A stretch of 64,000 nt of DNA from Hyphomicrobiales bacterium. Its GTDB lineage: Bacteria; Pseudomonadota; Alphaproteobacteria; Rhizobiales; Beijerinckiaceae. Location of the stretch: positions 40,720 to 104,719 of the forward strand of contig JAQGKD010000059.1 of NCBI GenBank assembly GCA_028290285.1. The letters are read 5' to 3'. The position numbers and the translations under genes were made by a program. Position 1 is the first letter of the stretch, and each line of letters starts with the position of its first letter. Under the pieces are notes generated by a model. It did no database searches, had not been told where the DNA came from, and worked only from the letters and a program-made list of their open reading frames with translations. Below are positions 1 through 7,595 of the stretch, one piece after another.

Positions 1-1044
1 GCCGGAGGAGATCGTCGGCCCAAAAGCTCCCGACATGGGAAGGATGCCTCGAAGCCGTGGCATGACGTGTTCGGCGAACAATCGAACCGACGTCGTCAGC
101 TCGTCCAAGTTCTGGTCCCCGAACGCGAACTGCCCAACGAGATAGTTGCAGCGGGATGTTCCGAGTTGGTCCGCGCAGAGACGTGCAACTGTTTCCGGCG
201 ATCCGGCAATGCCTTTGCCCTGCCCCTCCAGTGCCTCCCAGGTGGCTGGCCTCGGATGCTTGGCCGTGCTGCCCAGTGTCCGGGCCAGGTGCGTGAAGCT
301 CTCATGCCAATGCGGATAGGCTCGACGTGCGAGAGCCTGCGCCTCATGGTCGGAGCTGGCAACGACGATGAAGCGTCCGAGCCCTAGAAGAGGCTCCTTG
401 CCGGGAGGAACTTCGCGGCATGCGCCCAGGTAAGCATCTGTGCAGATGCGCGCTTCCTCGGCCGTGTCGAGATTGATCGTCTGCCATCCGCGTCGCGCCG
501 CCCTCTCGGCGCTTTCGGGCGTATGAACGCCATACCAGACCGGCGGTCCGGGACGCTGGAACGCTGGGATTTTCAGCTCGATTTTTTGAAATGGTGGCTG
601 CTGGTCCGATGCAATGAAGACACCGCTCTCGATCGCGCTGAGAACCGCCGGCAGGGTACGCTGAAAGATGGCTTCCGTCTCATGCGGGTCAACACCGAAA
701 TACGCGATCTCCACCGGCGACGACCCGCGGCCGAAGCCAACGTCCAGACGACCTTGGCTCAGTTGGTCGAGCATGCAGATTTCCTGAACCAGCCTCAACG
801 GATGGTACAGGGGCAGTGCGTACACCATGGGACCGAACCGCAGCCTTTTGGTGCGTTGCGCCACGGCTGCGAGAAAGACGTTGGGCGATGGCGCCATCCC
901 GAGCGTCGTCCCGTGATGCTCGGCTATGTGATAGCAATGGAACTCGTACCTGTCATAAAGCTCGATAAGCGTTAGCCGGTCACTGAAGAATTGGTGAGCC
1001 GGAATGGCCGAATTGTCGAGATGGTCGAAAATGCCAAACTTCAT
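1..1044 (-). CDS. LLM-class flavin-dependent oxidoreductase (luciferase-like), 3' end outside window
   Basis: Reading the minus strand from an ATG at 1044 gives 348 uninterrupted codons to the window edge, so the C-terminus is missing. The protein begins MKFGIFDHLDNS and has luciferase-like monooxygenase features: an early AEHHG segment (about residues 42-46), RLRFGPMVYALPLYHP, LDQLSQGRLDVGFGRGSS (about 93-110) and a later SPETVA segment. Members of this (beta/alpha)8 family use reduced flavin (FMN or F420) to oxidise varied substrates; the substrate cannot be read from sequence. It points the same way as the Bug receptor upstream of it (1262-2290), a pairing common in catabolic loci, but no pathway can be named. 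Small open frames on both strands inside it are shadows. Confidence 0.85.
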   Translation of the reverse strand, partial: MKFGIFDHLDNSAIPAHQFFSDRLTLIELYDRYEFHCYHIAEHHGTTLGMAPSPNVFLAAVAQRTKRLRFGPMVYALPLYHPLRLVQEICMLDQLSQGRLDVGFGRGSSPVEIAYFGVDPHETEAIFQRTLPAVLSAIESGVFIASDQQPPFQKIELKIPAFQRPGPPVWYGVHTPESAERAARRGWQTINLDTAEEARICTDAYLGACREVPPGKEPLLGLGRFIVVASSDHEAQALARRAYPHWHESFTHLARTLGSTAKHPRPATWEALEGQGKGIAGSPETVARLCADQLGTSRCNYLVGQFAFGDQNLDELTTSVRLFAEHVMPRLRGILPMSGAFGPTISSG

Positions 1045-1261
1045 GGGTCCGCTCGCCTGTCCTGTTCGTGCAACATCAATGAGTGCCTGTCGCGCCCGGG
1101 CGTATCCTGAAAGACGTCGGACGCAATGGTTGCTCGCGAATGCGGCGATTTCATCCCACCTGCTCTCTGCGCCGGTGCAAGGCCGCGCAGAGCTTGCGTG
1201 ACCCGGGGCGCGCCGTTGACCAAGGCCGGCAGCGCCCCCCGGCAATCCTACGCCCCGCGTT

Positions 1262-2290
1262 CTATTTCCGCTCGATGCCCAAAATGTCCTGCGTTCGTCT
1301 GATGACATCTTTCGGCGTGTTGTAAGCCTCGGCCACCAAGGCGGAGATGCGATCGTATTTCATCGGCTGGCTCTCCAGGTTTACGTTTTTCGTGTCTTCG
1401 ATGAAGAGCGGATCGGTGACCATCTTGTCAAAAGCGTTTCTGAGGATTGCCACCCTGTCCTCGGGTGTGTTCGGAGGAGCCATGATGGGCGCACCATAGG
1501 CCCAGAGCGCGAAGACCAGGGACAGGATCTGACGGGACGCCTGATCAGGCGCGAGGTCGAAGATGTTGGGAATGCTCGCCGGCAGGTCCGGATGCTTCTC
1601 CAGCCCGGTTTGCAGCACAACGTGGAAACCGCCGTTCTTGAACGAGTCCATAAGTGTTGTTTTGATGAACGAGACCTGGAGGCCGCAGAATCCGTCGACT
1701 TCCTTGTTTTCCGCGGCGAGCCGGACTTCGTTCAAGCCGGGGTATCCCACCACGACCTTCATATTCAGGCCCAGGATGTTTTCGACCACCTTGGACGCGA
1801 CCGCCGAACCCGACAGAAGGCCGGTCGCCCCGACCGTGACCGGCACCCGCTTCAGATCTTCAAGGTTTTTCACTTTGTCTGTCCAGAAGGCGCAAGTACT
1901 CACCTCTGTGTTCATGCTGCCGATCCAGTTGAACTGGCGGGCGTCGAACTTGGCCAGTTCCGGATTGATCAGCGGTTCGATGGTGTTCGACGGATTGATG
2001 AGAGCCAGCGTCAATCCATCGGCGGTTGCTGCTTTTGCCGCATAGGATGTAGCTGTCAGGCCACCTGCGCCGGGCATATTGAAGACCACCACAGTGGGGT
2101 TGCCCGGCATGTGGCGGCCAAGATGACGCGACGCCAGCCGCGCATAATTGTCAAATGTGCTGCCCGGCGGGTAACCGACGACCAGGCGGACTGTCTTTCC
2201 GGCATAGAAGCTGGAAGTGGCTGGCTGTGCCTGCGCAACGATCGCTCCGAAACATAAGAGGGGAAACAGCGCAACGCCCAACGTCGCCAT
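1262..2290 (-). CDS. Bug/TctC-family periplasmic solute-binding protein
   Basis: The product is 342 aa. A hydrophobic N-terminal signal segment (residues 3-20, ending AQAQ) is followed by the family opening FYAGKTVRLVVGYPPGSTFD and the NMPGAGG motif near residue 71, which mark tripartite tricarboxylate transporter receptors. The family binds carboxylates or other small organic acids in the periplasm and normally feeds a TctAB permease; none is present in the window, so this is an orphan receptor, as is usual for Bug proteins. The ATG start has no strong Shine-Dalgarno. A stem-loop at 1165-1192 (CTCTGCGC/GCGCAGAG, 12-nt loop) lies downstream in the direction of transcription but has no U-tract. 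A second, diverged relative sits at 52810-53859. Confidence 0.85.
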   Translation of the reverse strand: MATLGVALFPLLCFGAIVAQAQPATSSFYAGKTVRLVVGYPPGSTFDNYARLASRHLGRHMPGNPTVVVFNMPGAGGLTATSYAAKAATADGLTLALINPSNTIEPLINPELAKFDARQFNWIGSMNTEVSTCAFWTDKVKNLEDLKRVPVTVGATGLLSGSAVASKVVENILGLNMKVVVGYPGLNEVRLAAENKEVDGFCGLQVSFIKTTLMDSFKNGGFHVVLQTGLEKHPDLPASIPNIFDLAPDQASRQILSLVFALWAYGAPIMAPPNTPEDRVAILRNAFDKMVTDPLFIEDTKNVNLESQPMKYDRISALVAEAYNTPKDVIRRTQDILGIERK

Positions 2291-2528
2291 TAAGCCGAAC
2301 GCGGACGGTTTGCGCGGCCTCTCGGAAGACGGGTGGGGTGATGGATCGGTTGACCCGCGTTCAATGCACTTGCTCTGAATGTATGGGCATTTCCGCTTCC
2401 CTCGTAGCGCCGGGGATCCGCAAGATAACTGCTGTTATCGCTGCCTTGGATCCGCTGACGAACCGTCGATGTCTGTTGCGACTTTTTTTCATTCCGTGTC
2501 AGCGCGCTTGGCCCAGCACGGTCATCAA
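2291..2528. other. Intergenic stretch without a recognisable gene
   Basis: No frame on either strand gives a convincing protein, and no RNA gene or clear promoter is visible. Together with 2529-2736 it forms about 450 bp of apparently decayed sequence between the catabolic pair at the left edge and the cytochrome cluster. Confidence 0.5.
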
Positions 2529-2615
2529 TCAGATCGAGAACGTATCCTGCACGTAGCGCGCATGGAAATCTCCCTTGATGAATTTCTCCTGGTCAAGCAG
2601 CTTGCGGTGGAAGCC
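2529..2615 (-). pseudogene. Possible C-terminal remnant of a biotin carboxylase
   Basis: On the minus strand the last 27 codons before a TGA at 2529 read GFHRKLLDQEKFIKGDF followed by HARYVQDTF. This resembles the C-terminal end of biotin carboxylase subunits (acetyl-, propionyl-CoA or pyruvate carboxylase), where an FHR/FHx-L-L-x-x-x-x-F-x-x-G-D-Y/F pattern closes the protein. Upstream the same frame stops looking like the family, and no ATP-grasp domain is present. A neighbouring frame at about 2700-2745 ends in EIRDRLKRGKS and stop, which could be another remnant tail. The identification is from pattern memory only. Confidence 0.35.
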
Positions 2616-2736
2616 CGCAGTTGTCTGGCCGGATCTCCTTGGTGATGTCTCCGGGCTGGATGCAATGGGTAAATGCCCCTCGTAACGCCTTCCTCCCACT
2701 AGGATTTGCCACGTTTCAGGCGATCCCTGATCTCGT

Positions 2737-2750
2737 TTGATCCGGGTCAA
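2737..2750 (+). promoter_or_regulatory. FNR/FixK-like box
   Basis: TTGATCCGGGTCAA fits the TTGA-N6-TCAA core of CRP/FNR-family oxygen-responsive regulators (FnrN/FixK; consensus TTGAT-N4-ATCAA) with one mismatch in the outer positions. It lies just upstream of a cytochrome c / UspA cluster, gene types often in FixK regulons. If it acts as a class II site centred at -41.5, the transcript would begin near 2785, at the proposed ATG, so position is a caveat. Confidence 0.45.
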
Positions 2751-2785
2751 TGCCGGGCTACCTGTGCAGGCGCATGGATACGTCT

Positions 2786-3193
2786 ATGGTTCATCCTTCC
2801 GCAGTCAGACTATCCCCGCTGAGCACCCTGCTTCTCGCCGCCCTGCTCGGGGTGGCCTGGCCGCACCCGGCTGCCGCCATGCCCTCGGACGCCCAGAACC
2901 CGGGCAATGCGGAGAGCGTGTCGCTTGGTGAAGGCGCGGCACGGCTCTATTGCGCGACATGCCACGCGACCGGCCGCACTGGGACGAGCCCCAACTCGGC
3001 CTCCCCGCCGTTTCCACGAATTGCGGAGCGTTACCGGAACAAACGGCTTGCGGGCGTCTTCTTCATAGACGGCACCGTGGTCCGCCATCCCGGCATGCCG
3101 CAGTTCGAAATCCCTATTCAGGAAGCCGATGGCTTGATCGCCTATCTGCGAAGCCTGGCTCCGCCCGCCAACCCCCGAGGAAAAGCACGATGA
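2786..3193 (+). CDS. Small secreted c-type cytochrome
   Basis: From the ATG at 2786 the product is 135 aa with a Sec signal peptide (hydrophobic PLSTLLLAALLGVAW, cleavage near PAAA) and one haem-binding motif CATCH (YCATCHATGRTG). A Met in MPQFEI near the C-terminus is the likely sixth haem ligand. It resembles class I monohaem cytochromes that carry electrons in the periplasm; the redox partner is unknown. In-frame ATGs at 2750 and 2774 are alternatives; 2786 has GGA at suitable spacing and gives a normal signal peptide. Its stop overlaps the next start (ATGA at 3190), so the two genes are translationally coupled. Confidence 0.85.
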   Translation: MVHPSAVRLSPLSTLLLAALLGVAWPHPAAAMPSDAQNPGNAESVSLGEGAARLYCATCHATGRTGTSPNSASPPFPRIAERYRNKRLAGVFFIDGTVVRHPGMPQFEIPIQEADGLIAYLRSLAPPANPRGKAR

Positions 3194-3588
3194 GCACGCA
3201 TTACCACGCCGTTATTTGGATCGATCATTCCGAAGCCCGCGTTTTCCATTTCAACGCTGACGAAGTCGAAAGCCTCGTGCTGCATCCCCACAACCCGACG
3301 CGCCATATCCACCACAAGGCGGATACGATCGGCTCGGGCCACGCGGAAGACGACCAAAAATTCCTGCACGCGGTCGCCGAGTCAGTGATGGATGCGCAGG
3401 AAATCCTGATTACCGGTCCGGCCGGCACGAAGACCGCGCTGGTCAAGCATATCGGAAAACACGACCCTGCCCTTCTGCAGCGCGTGACGGGAGTCGAATC
3501 CTCGGATCACCCCAGCGACGGGCAGATCGTCGCCCACGCGCGCAAGTATTTTGCGGCAGCCGACCTGAAGACCCCCCAGAAGGTATGA
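3190..3588 (+). CDS. eRF1-like 'translational machinery' family protein
   Basis: A 132-aa protein starting MSTHYHAVIWIDHSEARVF. The opening V-I-W-I-D-H-x-E-A-R-V-F and the later ILITGPAGTKTALVKHI are typical of a small rhizobial family annotated as translational machinery protein, related to the middle domain of peptide-release factor eRF1. The biochemical role is not established; a ribosome-associated stress function is a guess. The ATG overlaps the stop of the upstream cytochrome. Its position between two cytochromes and a UspA gene suggests a respiratory or low-oxygen stress regulon. Confidence 0.7.
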   Translation: MSTHYHAVIWIDHSEARVFHFNADEVESLVLHPHNPTRHIHHKADTIGSGHAEDDQKFLHAVAESVMDAQEILITGPAGTKTALVKHIGKHDPALLQRVTGVESSDHPSDGQIVAHARKYFAAADLKTPQKV

Positions 3589-3598
3589 GGACAATCAG

Positions 3599-3928
3599 AT
3601 GAACCGAGGCCACGCACTCTCTTTTTTGGCAATCGCCGCATCCATCGCGTTCGCCACGCCGCTCTTTGCAGCGCAGAATCCCGAGCGCGTGGCCACCGGC
3701 CGAATTCTCGCGCAATCCATCTGCGCGGACTGCCACACCTTCGGCGGACCGACGCGGACCGACCGCGCTCCGCCTGACTTCGCGGCCATCGGAGCGATGC
3801 CCTCGACCACCGCCTTGTCGCTCAAGGTCTTCCTGAGATCGCCACACGCCAACATGCCCGACGTCCAGCTCGACGATCAGCAGATCGATGCGCTGACCGC
3901 CTTCATCCTCGATCTCGGCGGCAAATAA
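3599..3928 (+). CDS. Small secreted c-type cytochrome
   Basis: A 109-aa product with a signal peptide (LSFLAIAASIAFATPLFAA) and one haem motif CADCH (SICADCHTFGG). ANMPDVQLDDQQIDALTAFI near the C-terminus supplies the Met ligand and the terminal helix of class I cytochrome c. An AGGACAATCAG leader precedes the ATG. It lies 10 bp after the eRF1-like gene, so the genes 2786-4449 probably form one transcript. The reaction partner cannot be inferred. Confidence 0.87.
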   Translation: MNRGHALSFLAIAASIAFATPLFAAQNPERVATGRILAQSICADCHTFGGPTRTDRAPPDFAAIGAMPSTTALSLKVFLRSPHANMPDVQLDDQQIDALTAFILDLGGK

Positions 3929-4002
3929 CTTGCCGCGGGCGGAAAATCGTTTCCGCCCGTGGCCCATGAGTGTCGAATCCATCAGCAGCCAGGGAGGACG
4001 CC

Positions 4003-4449
4003 ATGCACAAGCACATCCTGATCGCGACCGACGGCTCCGACCTCGCCACCAAGGCGGTCGAGTCCGGACTGGATCTCGCCCGTCAGATCGGCGCGCGTGT
4101 CACCATCCTGACCGCATCCGAGGACTGGTCCGTGCTCGACATGGCGCAAAGGGCGCGCGAGGGTGCGTCCAATCCCATTGAGGATTACGAGGCGCTCGCA
4201 CGTGCGAATGCCGAGGCAATCCTGGCGCGTTGTTCGGATATGGCCCAGACCGCAGGCGTCGTCAGCGACGTCGTCTATGCGCGCGAAAGCCATCCTGCCG
4301 AAGCCATCGTGGAGAACGCAAAGTCTCGTGGCTGCGATCTCATCGTCATGGCCTCGCATGGACGGCGCGGCATCGACAGGCTGCTGCTCGGCAGCCAGAC
4401 GTCACGCGTCCTGGCACTGACGAATCTGCCTGTCCTCATCTATCGCTGA
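4003..4449 (+). CDS. Universal stress protein, UspA family
   Basis: 148 aa, a single Usp domain. It starts MHKHILIATDGSDLATKAVE and ends with the ATP-binding signature G-x2-G-x9-G-S (HGRRGIDRLLLGSQTSRVL), so it belongs to the ATP-binding Usp branch. AGGGAGGACGCC precedes the ATG at 4003, making an upstream in-frame GTG at 3970 less likely. Usp proteins help survival under starvation, oxygen limitation or oxidative stress; many rhizobial copies are under FNR/FixK-type control, in keeping with the box at 2737. Confidence 0.92.
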   Translation: MHKHILIATDGSDLATKAVESGLDLARQIGARVTILTASEDWSVLDMAQRAREGASNPIEDYEALARANAEAILARCSDMAQTAGVVSDVVYARESHPAEAIVENAKSRGCDLIVMASHGRRGIDRLLLGSQTSRVLALTNLPVLIYR

Positions 4450-4458
4450 GAAAACGCC

Positions 4459-4674
4459 TCAGGCGATGCAGAGCACCAGCGTCAGACAGGCGACCGAGAG
4501 CACATGCAGCCCGGCGAAAGCCGGCCGCGCGTGAGCAGCGCGCCATCGGCGAACGGCCTCCGCATGCAGGTCCGCGCTCGTCTCATATTGACAGGCAGGC
4601 GCGGAGCCGGCGGCTTCAACCGCGCGGCGGAGATGCGTTTCGGAGCGGGAGGCGGAGGCTGAAAAGCTGAACAT
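4459..4674 (-). CDS. Possible small membrane-anchored protein
   Basis: A 71-aa frame, convergent with the UspA gene. The N-terminal half is polar and the C-terminus is one hydrophobic segment (FAGLHVLSVACLTLVLCIA) that could be a tail anchor. No family is recognised and no clear Shine-Dalgarno precedes the ATG. It is listed because it fills part of the 467-bp gap between UspA and ParE. It may be a chance frame. The remaining 4675-4916 shows nothing clear apart from GGTTAACC at about 4708. Confidence 0.3.
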   Translation of the reverse strand: MFSFSASASRSETHLRRAVEAAGSAPACQYETSADLHAEAVRRWRAAHARPAFAGLHVLSVACLTLVLCIA

Positions 4675-4916
4675 GCCCCAGCATCGCGCAAGTCCTTTGA
4701 AAAACGGTTAACCGCCCCACCTGGAACGTCGCTTTGCGCGCGCCGCGGTCGGCTGCGATACGGACGTAAAAGCACCACCCATGTGGAAAAGACCAGGGGT
4801 TCGTTTCCGTTCCGTTCCCTGTTGCGCCGGGTTCGTGCGATGGTGCATGACCATGCGAATCATCGCGGCCCGCGTTAGACAGGGCCGCAGGCGGACGATC
4901 ACGACAAGGGCGACGA

Positions 4917-6992
4917 ATGGCATCGAATGGCGATCTCTTCGGAGGCAATGCGGCACGCAAACCTCCGGCGGACAAGACCCGGAGCGAGGCGCCGGCCCCG
5001 GCCGCACGCAAATCCGCGGCAGCCATGACGACGGGCACGCCCGGAGAAAGCGGCTATACGGCTTCGTCCATCGAGGTCCTCGAAGGTCTGGAGCCGGTTC
5101 GCCGCCGACCCGGGATGTATATCGGCGGCACCGACGAGGCCGCCCTGCACCACCTTTTTGCCGAGGTGATCGACAATTCCATGGATGAGGCCGTCGCCGG
5201 CCATGCCACCTGGATCGACGTCAGCCTCGAGGAAGGCGGCTGGCTGACCGTGGCCGACAACGGCCGTGGCATCCCGATCGACGCGCACCCGAAATTCCCG
5301 ACCAAGTCGGCCCTCGAAGTGATCATGACGACGCTCCACGCGGGCGGCAAATTCGATTCCGGCGCCTACCAGACCTCGGGCGGCCTGCACGGCGTGGGCA
5401 TTTCCGTGGTCAACGCCCTGTCCGAGCGGCTCGAAGTCGAAGTCGCGCGCGGGCAGATGCTCTACCGCCAGATTTTTGAGCGCGGCCACGCGATGGGGCC
5501 CATCGAGAATGTCGGAAAGATCCAGAATCGGCGCGGCACCCGCGTCCGCTTCCGCCCCGACGAGCAGATTTTTGGCAAGGGCGCGCATTTCAAGCCCGCT
5601 CGCCTGTTTCGCATGGCGCGCTCCAAGGCCTATCTCTTCGGCGGCGTCGAAATCCGCTGGCACTGCGCACCCAGCCTCATCGACACGGGCTCCCCCGTGC
5701 TGCCCGAAGCCGTGTTCCGCTTCCCCGGCGGCCTCAAGGACTATCTGGCGCAGGACATCGAGGGCAAGGAGCAGGTCACCGACCAGGCCTTCACCGGCAA
5801 GGTCGACAAGCCCGGCGGACATGGCTCGCTCGAATGGGCCGTCTCCTGGCTCGCGGCCGACGACGGCTTCGTCCATTCCTACTGCAACACCATTCCGACC
5901 GCCGACGGCGGCACGCATGAGGCGGGCCTGCGCATCGCGCTTCTGCGCGGCCTCAAGGATCATGCGGAGCGGATCGGCCAGACCAAGCGCGCCTCCAGCA
6001 TCACGACCGACGATGTGATGGTCTCCTGCGCCGCGCTGATCTCCGTCTTCATCCGCGAGCCGGAATTCCAGGGCCAGAACAAGGGCCGTCTGATGACGGC
6101 GGAAGCCTCGCGCATCGTCGAGGGCACGATCCGCGACGCCTTCGATCACTGGCTGGCCGCCTCGCCCTCCGCCGCGCTGAAACTGCTCGACTGGACGATC
6201 GAACGCGCGGACGAACGGCTCCGCCGCCGCGCCGAAAAAGATGTGTCCCGCAAGACCGCGACGCGCAAACTGCGCCTGCCGGGCAAGCTCGCGGACTGCT
6301 CCAACACATCGGCGCAAGGCTCGGAACTCTTCATCGTCGAAGGCGATTCCGCCGGCGGCTCCGCCAAGCAGGCGCGCAACCGCCTCAACCAGGCGATCCT
6401 GCCTCTACGTGGCAAGATCCTCAATGTCGCCTCCGCCACGCGCGACAAGCTTGCGGGCAACCAGCAACTCGCGGATCTCTCGCTGGCTCTGGGCAGCGGC
6501 ACGGGCTCGCACTACCGCTCGACCGAATTGCGCTATGACAAAGTGATCGTCATGACCGACGCGGACGTCGACGGCGCGCATATCGCCTCGCTGCTCATCA
6601 CCTTCTTCTACCGGCAGATGCCCAAGCTCATCGAGGAAGGCCACCTCTACCTGGCCGTTCCGCCACTCTACAAGCTGACACAGGGCTCGAAGACAGCCTA
6701 TGCCCGCAACGACGCGCACCGCGACGAGCTGATGAAGTCGCTCTTCACCGGCAAGGGCAAGGTCGAGACGAGCCGCTTCAAGGGGCTGGGTGAAATGCTG
6801 CCTGCGCAGCTGAAGGAAACGACCATGGATCCGCGCAAGCGGACCCTCCTCAAGGTCGTCATCCTGCCCGAGGACAAGGAAGGCACCGCCTCCTCCGTCG
6901 AGCGGTTGATGGGCAACAAGCCCGAGGCCCGCTTCACCTTCATCCAGGAGCGCGCGGCCTTCGCGGCCGAGAAGGAACTCGTGGATATCTAG
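4917..6992 (+). CDS. parE: DNA topoisomerase IV subunit B
   Basis: 691 aa. ParE pairs with ParC to decatenate replicated chromosomes using ATP. The GHKL ATPase is visible as EVIDNSMDEA (about 83-92), DNGRGIP (114-120) and GLHGVGISVVNALS; the Toprim domain as VEGDSAGGSAKQAR (about 474) and DADVDGAHI (about 547). The end RFTFIQERAAFA is the standard type IIA C-terminus. The short GyrB-like protein lacking a large insertion, and beginning with an Ala/Lys-rich tail of about 45 residues, is typical of alphaproteobacterial ParE. AAGGGCGACGA precedes the ATG. A 14-bp palindrome GACGCTGCAGCGTC at 7002-7015 follows the stop; it lacks a U-tract. Confidence 0.96.
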   Translation: MASNGDLFGGNAARKPPADKTRSEAPAPAARKSAAAMTTGTPGESGYTASSIEVLEGLEPVRRRPGMYIGGTDEAALHHLFAEVIDNSMDEAVAGHATWIDVSLEEGGWLTVADNGRGIPIDAHPKFPTKSALEVIMTTLHAGGKFDSGAYQTSGGLHGVGISVVNALSERLEVEVARGQMLYRQIFERGHAMGPIENVGKIQNRRGTRVRFRPDEQIFGKGAHFKPARLFRMARSKAYLFGGVEIRWHCAPSLIDTGSPVLPEAVFRFPGGLKDYLAQDIEGKEQVTDQAFTGKVDKPGGHGSLEWAVSWLAADDGFVHSYCNTIPTADGGTHEAGLRIALLRGLKDHAERIGQTKRASSITTDDVMVSCAALISVFIREPEFQGQNKGRLMTAEASRIVEGTIRDAFDHWLAASPSAALKLLDWTIERADERLRRRAEKDVSRKTATRKLRLPGKLADCSNTSAQGSELFIVEGDSAGGSAKQARNRLNQAILPLRGKILNVASATRDKLAGNQQLADLSLALGSGTGSHYRSTELRYDKVIVMTDADVDGAHIASLLITFFYRQMPKLIEEGHLYLAVPPLYKLTQGSKTAYARNDAHRDELMKSLFTGKGKVETSRFKGLGEMLPAQLKETTMDPRKRTLLKVVILPEDKEGTASSVERLMGNKPEARFTFIQERAAFAAEKELVDI

Positions 6993-7068
6993 CGTCAAGT
7001 AGACGCTGCAGCGTCAACGGGATCTTTACCAAGAACGCGCATTCTGGCCTGGCAGTTTTCAAGTCAGG

Positions 7069-7383
7069 ATGCGCTTCGAGATGATCAGGATATTTTTCCG
7101 CGACGAAAGCGGCTCGACCGTTCAGATCGTTGGCACGGCCGCAGGCGCTCTGGCCGTCTGCTTCATGTTCGCGGCAGCCTTCCTCGACAAGGCCGTCAAC
7201 GCCTCCCGCGCAGAGATCGCCCAGAACCAGACGATGTCAGTCCGCGAACGGCTCGCGGCTCTGCCCCGAGCTCTCGGTGGCAGCTCGCAGCCCCGCAGTC
7301 AGGGCATCGACTACGGCACGACGGCCAGCATCCCCGGCATCCGCAACGTTATCCTCGATCCCTGCTCCGGCATGCCGAAATAG
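7069..7383 (+). CDS. Small membrane protein with Flp-pilin-like N-terminus
   Basis: 104 aa. The segment FFRDESGSTVQIVGTAAGAL followed by a hydrophobic stretch resembles the class III signal region of Flp pilins (F-x-x-DESGATAIEYG), but the processing G-x-x-x-x-E-Y element is replaced by VQIVG and the C-terminus is longer. No tad/cpa genes are nearby. It could be a diverged pilin-like or TadE-like protein, or an unrelated single-pass protein. It is an isolated gene between parE and the helicase. Confidence 0.55.
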   Translation: MRFEMIRIFFRDESGSTVQIVGTAAGALAVCFMFAAAFLDKAVNASRAEIAQNQTMSVRERLAALPRALGGSSQPRSQGIDYGTTASIPGIRNVILDPCSGMPK

Positions 7384-7595
7384 GACCCTGACTGCCTTCA
7401 CACGTATACTGGATGTGGAAAGCACATTGACTTCTCTCGTTTAAGGTCTATGTGTGCTCTCGGCGTTCATGGGGCCCGCGCGTGCCCGTCCGCCCGTTCC
7501 GCTGCGATCCGAGCAGCGAGGTTTCAGATAATCTGACGCGTCGAAAGCGGCGACACAGCGAAAAAATCGCCCGCCGCTCTTAGGCAAAATCACGA

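Noticed and set aside
1165..1192. Stem-loop after the left-edge Bug gene as a terminator
   Set aside because: Eight-base stem without U-tract and with a 12-nt loop; kept only as a remark.
4899..6317. 472-codon minus-strand frame
   Set aside because: Antisense to parE.
7002..7015. GACGCTGCAGCGTC palindrome after parE as a terminator
   Set aside because: No loop-friendly centre and no U-tract.
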